DNA from: an uncultured Eggerthellaceae bacterium
GTDB taxonomy: Bacteria > Actinomycetota > Coriobacteriia > Coriobacteriales > Eggerthellaceae
Length of the DNA: 5,394 nt
NCBI GenBank assembly: GCA_946631805.1
Contig: CAMPAJ010000131.1
Location: forward strand, 1-5,394
Reading direction: 5' to 3'
The notes below the pieces were generated by a model. It did no database searches and was not told the DNA's origin. It saw nothing but the letters and a program-made list of their open reading frames with translations. How positions within the stretch are numbered: position 1 is the stretch's first letter; each line of letters opens with the position of its first letter. The translations under genes were made by a program, and so were the position numbers. This document shows positions 4,576 to 5,394 of the stretch, one piece after another.

Positions 4576-5394
4576 CTAGCGATTCGACTGCATGCGACCG
4601 ATGGCGATGACGGTCACGACGGTCAACGCCATGAGCACGATGACGCCCACGAACATGGGCAGGTAGCTGTGCGTGGCGTCGATGACGGTACCCCAAATGA
4701 AGGCTGCAGCTGCATTGCTGATGGATGCGACCATCGACACGCGCGAGTAGATCTGCGCATAATCGCGGTCGCCAAAGCTCCTGCGCGTGAAGATGGGCAT
4801 CATGACGTTGGTGATGCCGTAATACGCGCCGAAGAAAAGCGCGGCCGCATAAAAGGCAACGACCGATCCGGACAGCAGAGCAAAGGCGGCAACGCCTACG
4901 ATGCCCAAGCATAGCGCTACGATGGTGGCGGCCTGCGGGCGTTTCTCGCCCACAGCACCCAGCGCGAGTTTCGATACGGTCTGGCCCGCCATTGCCACCG
5001 ACGACGCGGTTGCCCCGAGCAACGGCAACGCAGCACCGATCTCGAGCGTTGTGGCATAGCTCGGAATCATGAAGTACACGTACATGCCGATGTTCAGGAA
5101 AAAGCACATCGCGCAAATGAGGTAGAACACCGGCATGCGGAACGCCTCGGCGGCCGCAACGCCCTGCACGGATTTCGGCGCATTAGCGGCTGCGTCAGCA
5201 GCAGCCTCCTCGTAGCCAAACGGTACCAGCCCCTTGTCCTCCGGGCGGCTCGCCACCATGAGCAGCGTCACGGGAATCGTGAGCGCCGAGAGCACGGCGA
5301 ACACGAGATAGGTGGCAGACCATCCAATCTGCTGGATGAGGATGCCACCGACCGTCGACCACACGACACCACCCACGCCCGTAAACGCCATGAC
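4576..5394 (-). CDS. MFS transporter, C-terminal part (N-terminus outside window)
   Basis: The frame is open to the right edge, so 272 C-terminal residues are visible of a protein that would normally have about 400-430; the first in-frame Met near the edge is not the start. About eight hydrophobic segments can be seen, corresponding to TM5-TM12 of the 12-helix major facilitator fold. They include GVGGVVWSTVGGILIQ (end of the N-terminal bundle), then a cytoplasmic loop with RPEDKGLVPFGYEE and an Ala-rich stretch, then six helices of the C-terminal bundle. The DKGLxPFG loop motif is familiar from oxalate/formate-antiporter-like MFS proteins of anaerobic actinobacteria and Firmicutes. The substrate, possibly a small organic acid, cannot be read from this part. 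It is convergent with the lipoprotein operon and shares the 110-base hairpin-rich gap. Confidence 0.85.
   Translation of the reverse strand, partial: VMAFTGVGGVVWSTVGGILIQQIGWSATYLVFAVLSALTIPVTLLMVASRPEDKGLVPFGYEEAAADAAANAPKSVQGVAAAEAFRMPVFYLICAMCFFLNIGMYVYFMIPSYATTLEIGAALPLLGATASSVAMAGQTVSKLALGAVGEKRPQAATIVALCLGIVGVAAFALLSGSVVAFYAAALFFGAYYGITNVMMPIFTRRSFGDRDYAQIYSRVSMVASISNAAAAFIWGTVIDATHSYLPMFVGVIVLMALTVVTVIAIGRMQSNR

Noticed and set aside
4244..5116. Minus-strand open frame of 290 codons across the peptide gene, the terminator and the permease
   Set aside because: It is another frame of the permease gene and runs through the intrinsic terminator; its His- and Arg-rich translation is typical of out-of-frame reading.

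Overview
The window looks like chromosomal DNA of a fairly GC-rich (about 60% by eye) Gram-positive gut bacterium. An actinobacterial Coriobacteriia member, probably of the Eggerthellaceae, fits best. This rests on the MurT-type ligase, the coriobacterial look of the major facilitator (MFS) permease, the codon use and the AGGAG ribosome sites. The genus cannot be fixed from the sequence alone.

Layout, left to right. (1) Positions 3-269, + strand: the C-terminal end of a gene entering from the left, tentatively a radical SAM protein. (2) Positions 317-1684, - strand, convergent with the first: a 455-residue MurT-type Mur ligase with Walker A loop and four-Cys zinc ribbon. The usual partner gatD is not next to it, and the C-terminal motif that normally contacts GatD looks degenerate. 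(3) Positions 1685-2263: a 579-base divergent intergenic region. It holds the probable ligase promoter, a 16-base perfect palindrome in the ligase leader, a near-perfect 28-bp inverted repeat spanning 1838-1951, and an AT-richer leader for the next gene. (4) Positions 2264-4111, + strand: a 615-residue lipoprotein. It has a lipobox signal peptide, four tandem beta-rich modules of about 70 residues, a 208-residue low-complexity spacer (Ser/Thr/Lys, then Glu-Gly-Thr-Asp, then Glu-Pro repeats) and a fifth copy of the module at the C-terminus. (5) Positions 4178-4465, + strand: a 95-residue peptide with a double-glycine leader motif (LSDEMLDDIAGG) and a 62-residue Cys-free remainder. A strong intrinsic terminator at 4505-4536 closes this two-gene unit. 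(6) Positions 4576-5394, - strand: the C-terminal two thirds of an MFS permease that runs off the right edge.

How the genes may work together. The lipoprotein and the double-glycine peptide appear to form one operon (66-base gap, no visible terminator between them, terminator after the second). This is the best candidate for an undescribed system: a membrane-anchored protein that could span the cell wall, made together with a small peptide that looks built for export by a peptidase-containing ABC transporter. No transporter, maturation enzyme or immunity gene lies in the window, so the functional link is inference. The ligase, the radical SAM fragment and the permease show no obvious connection to that pair.
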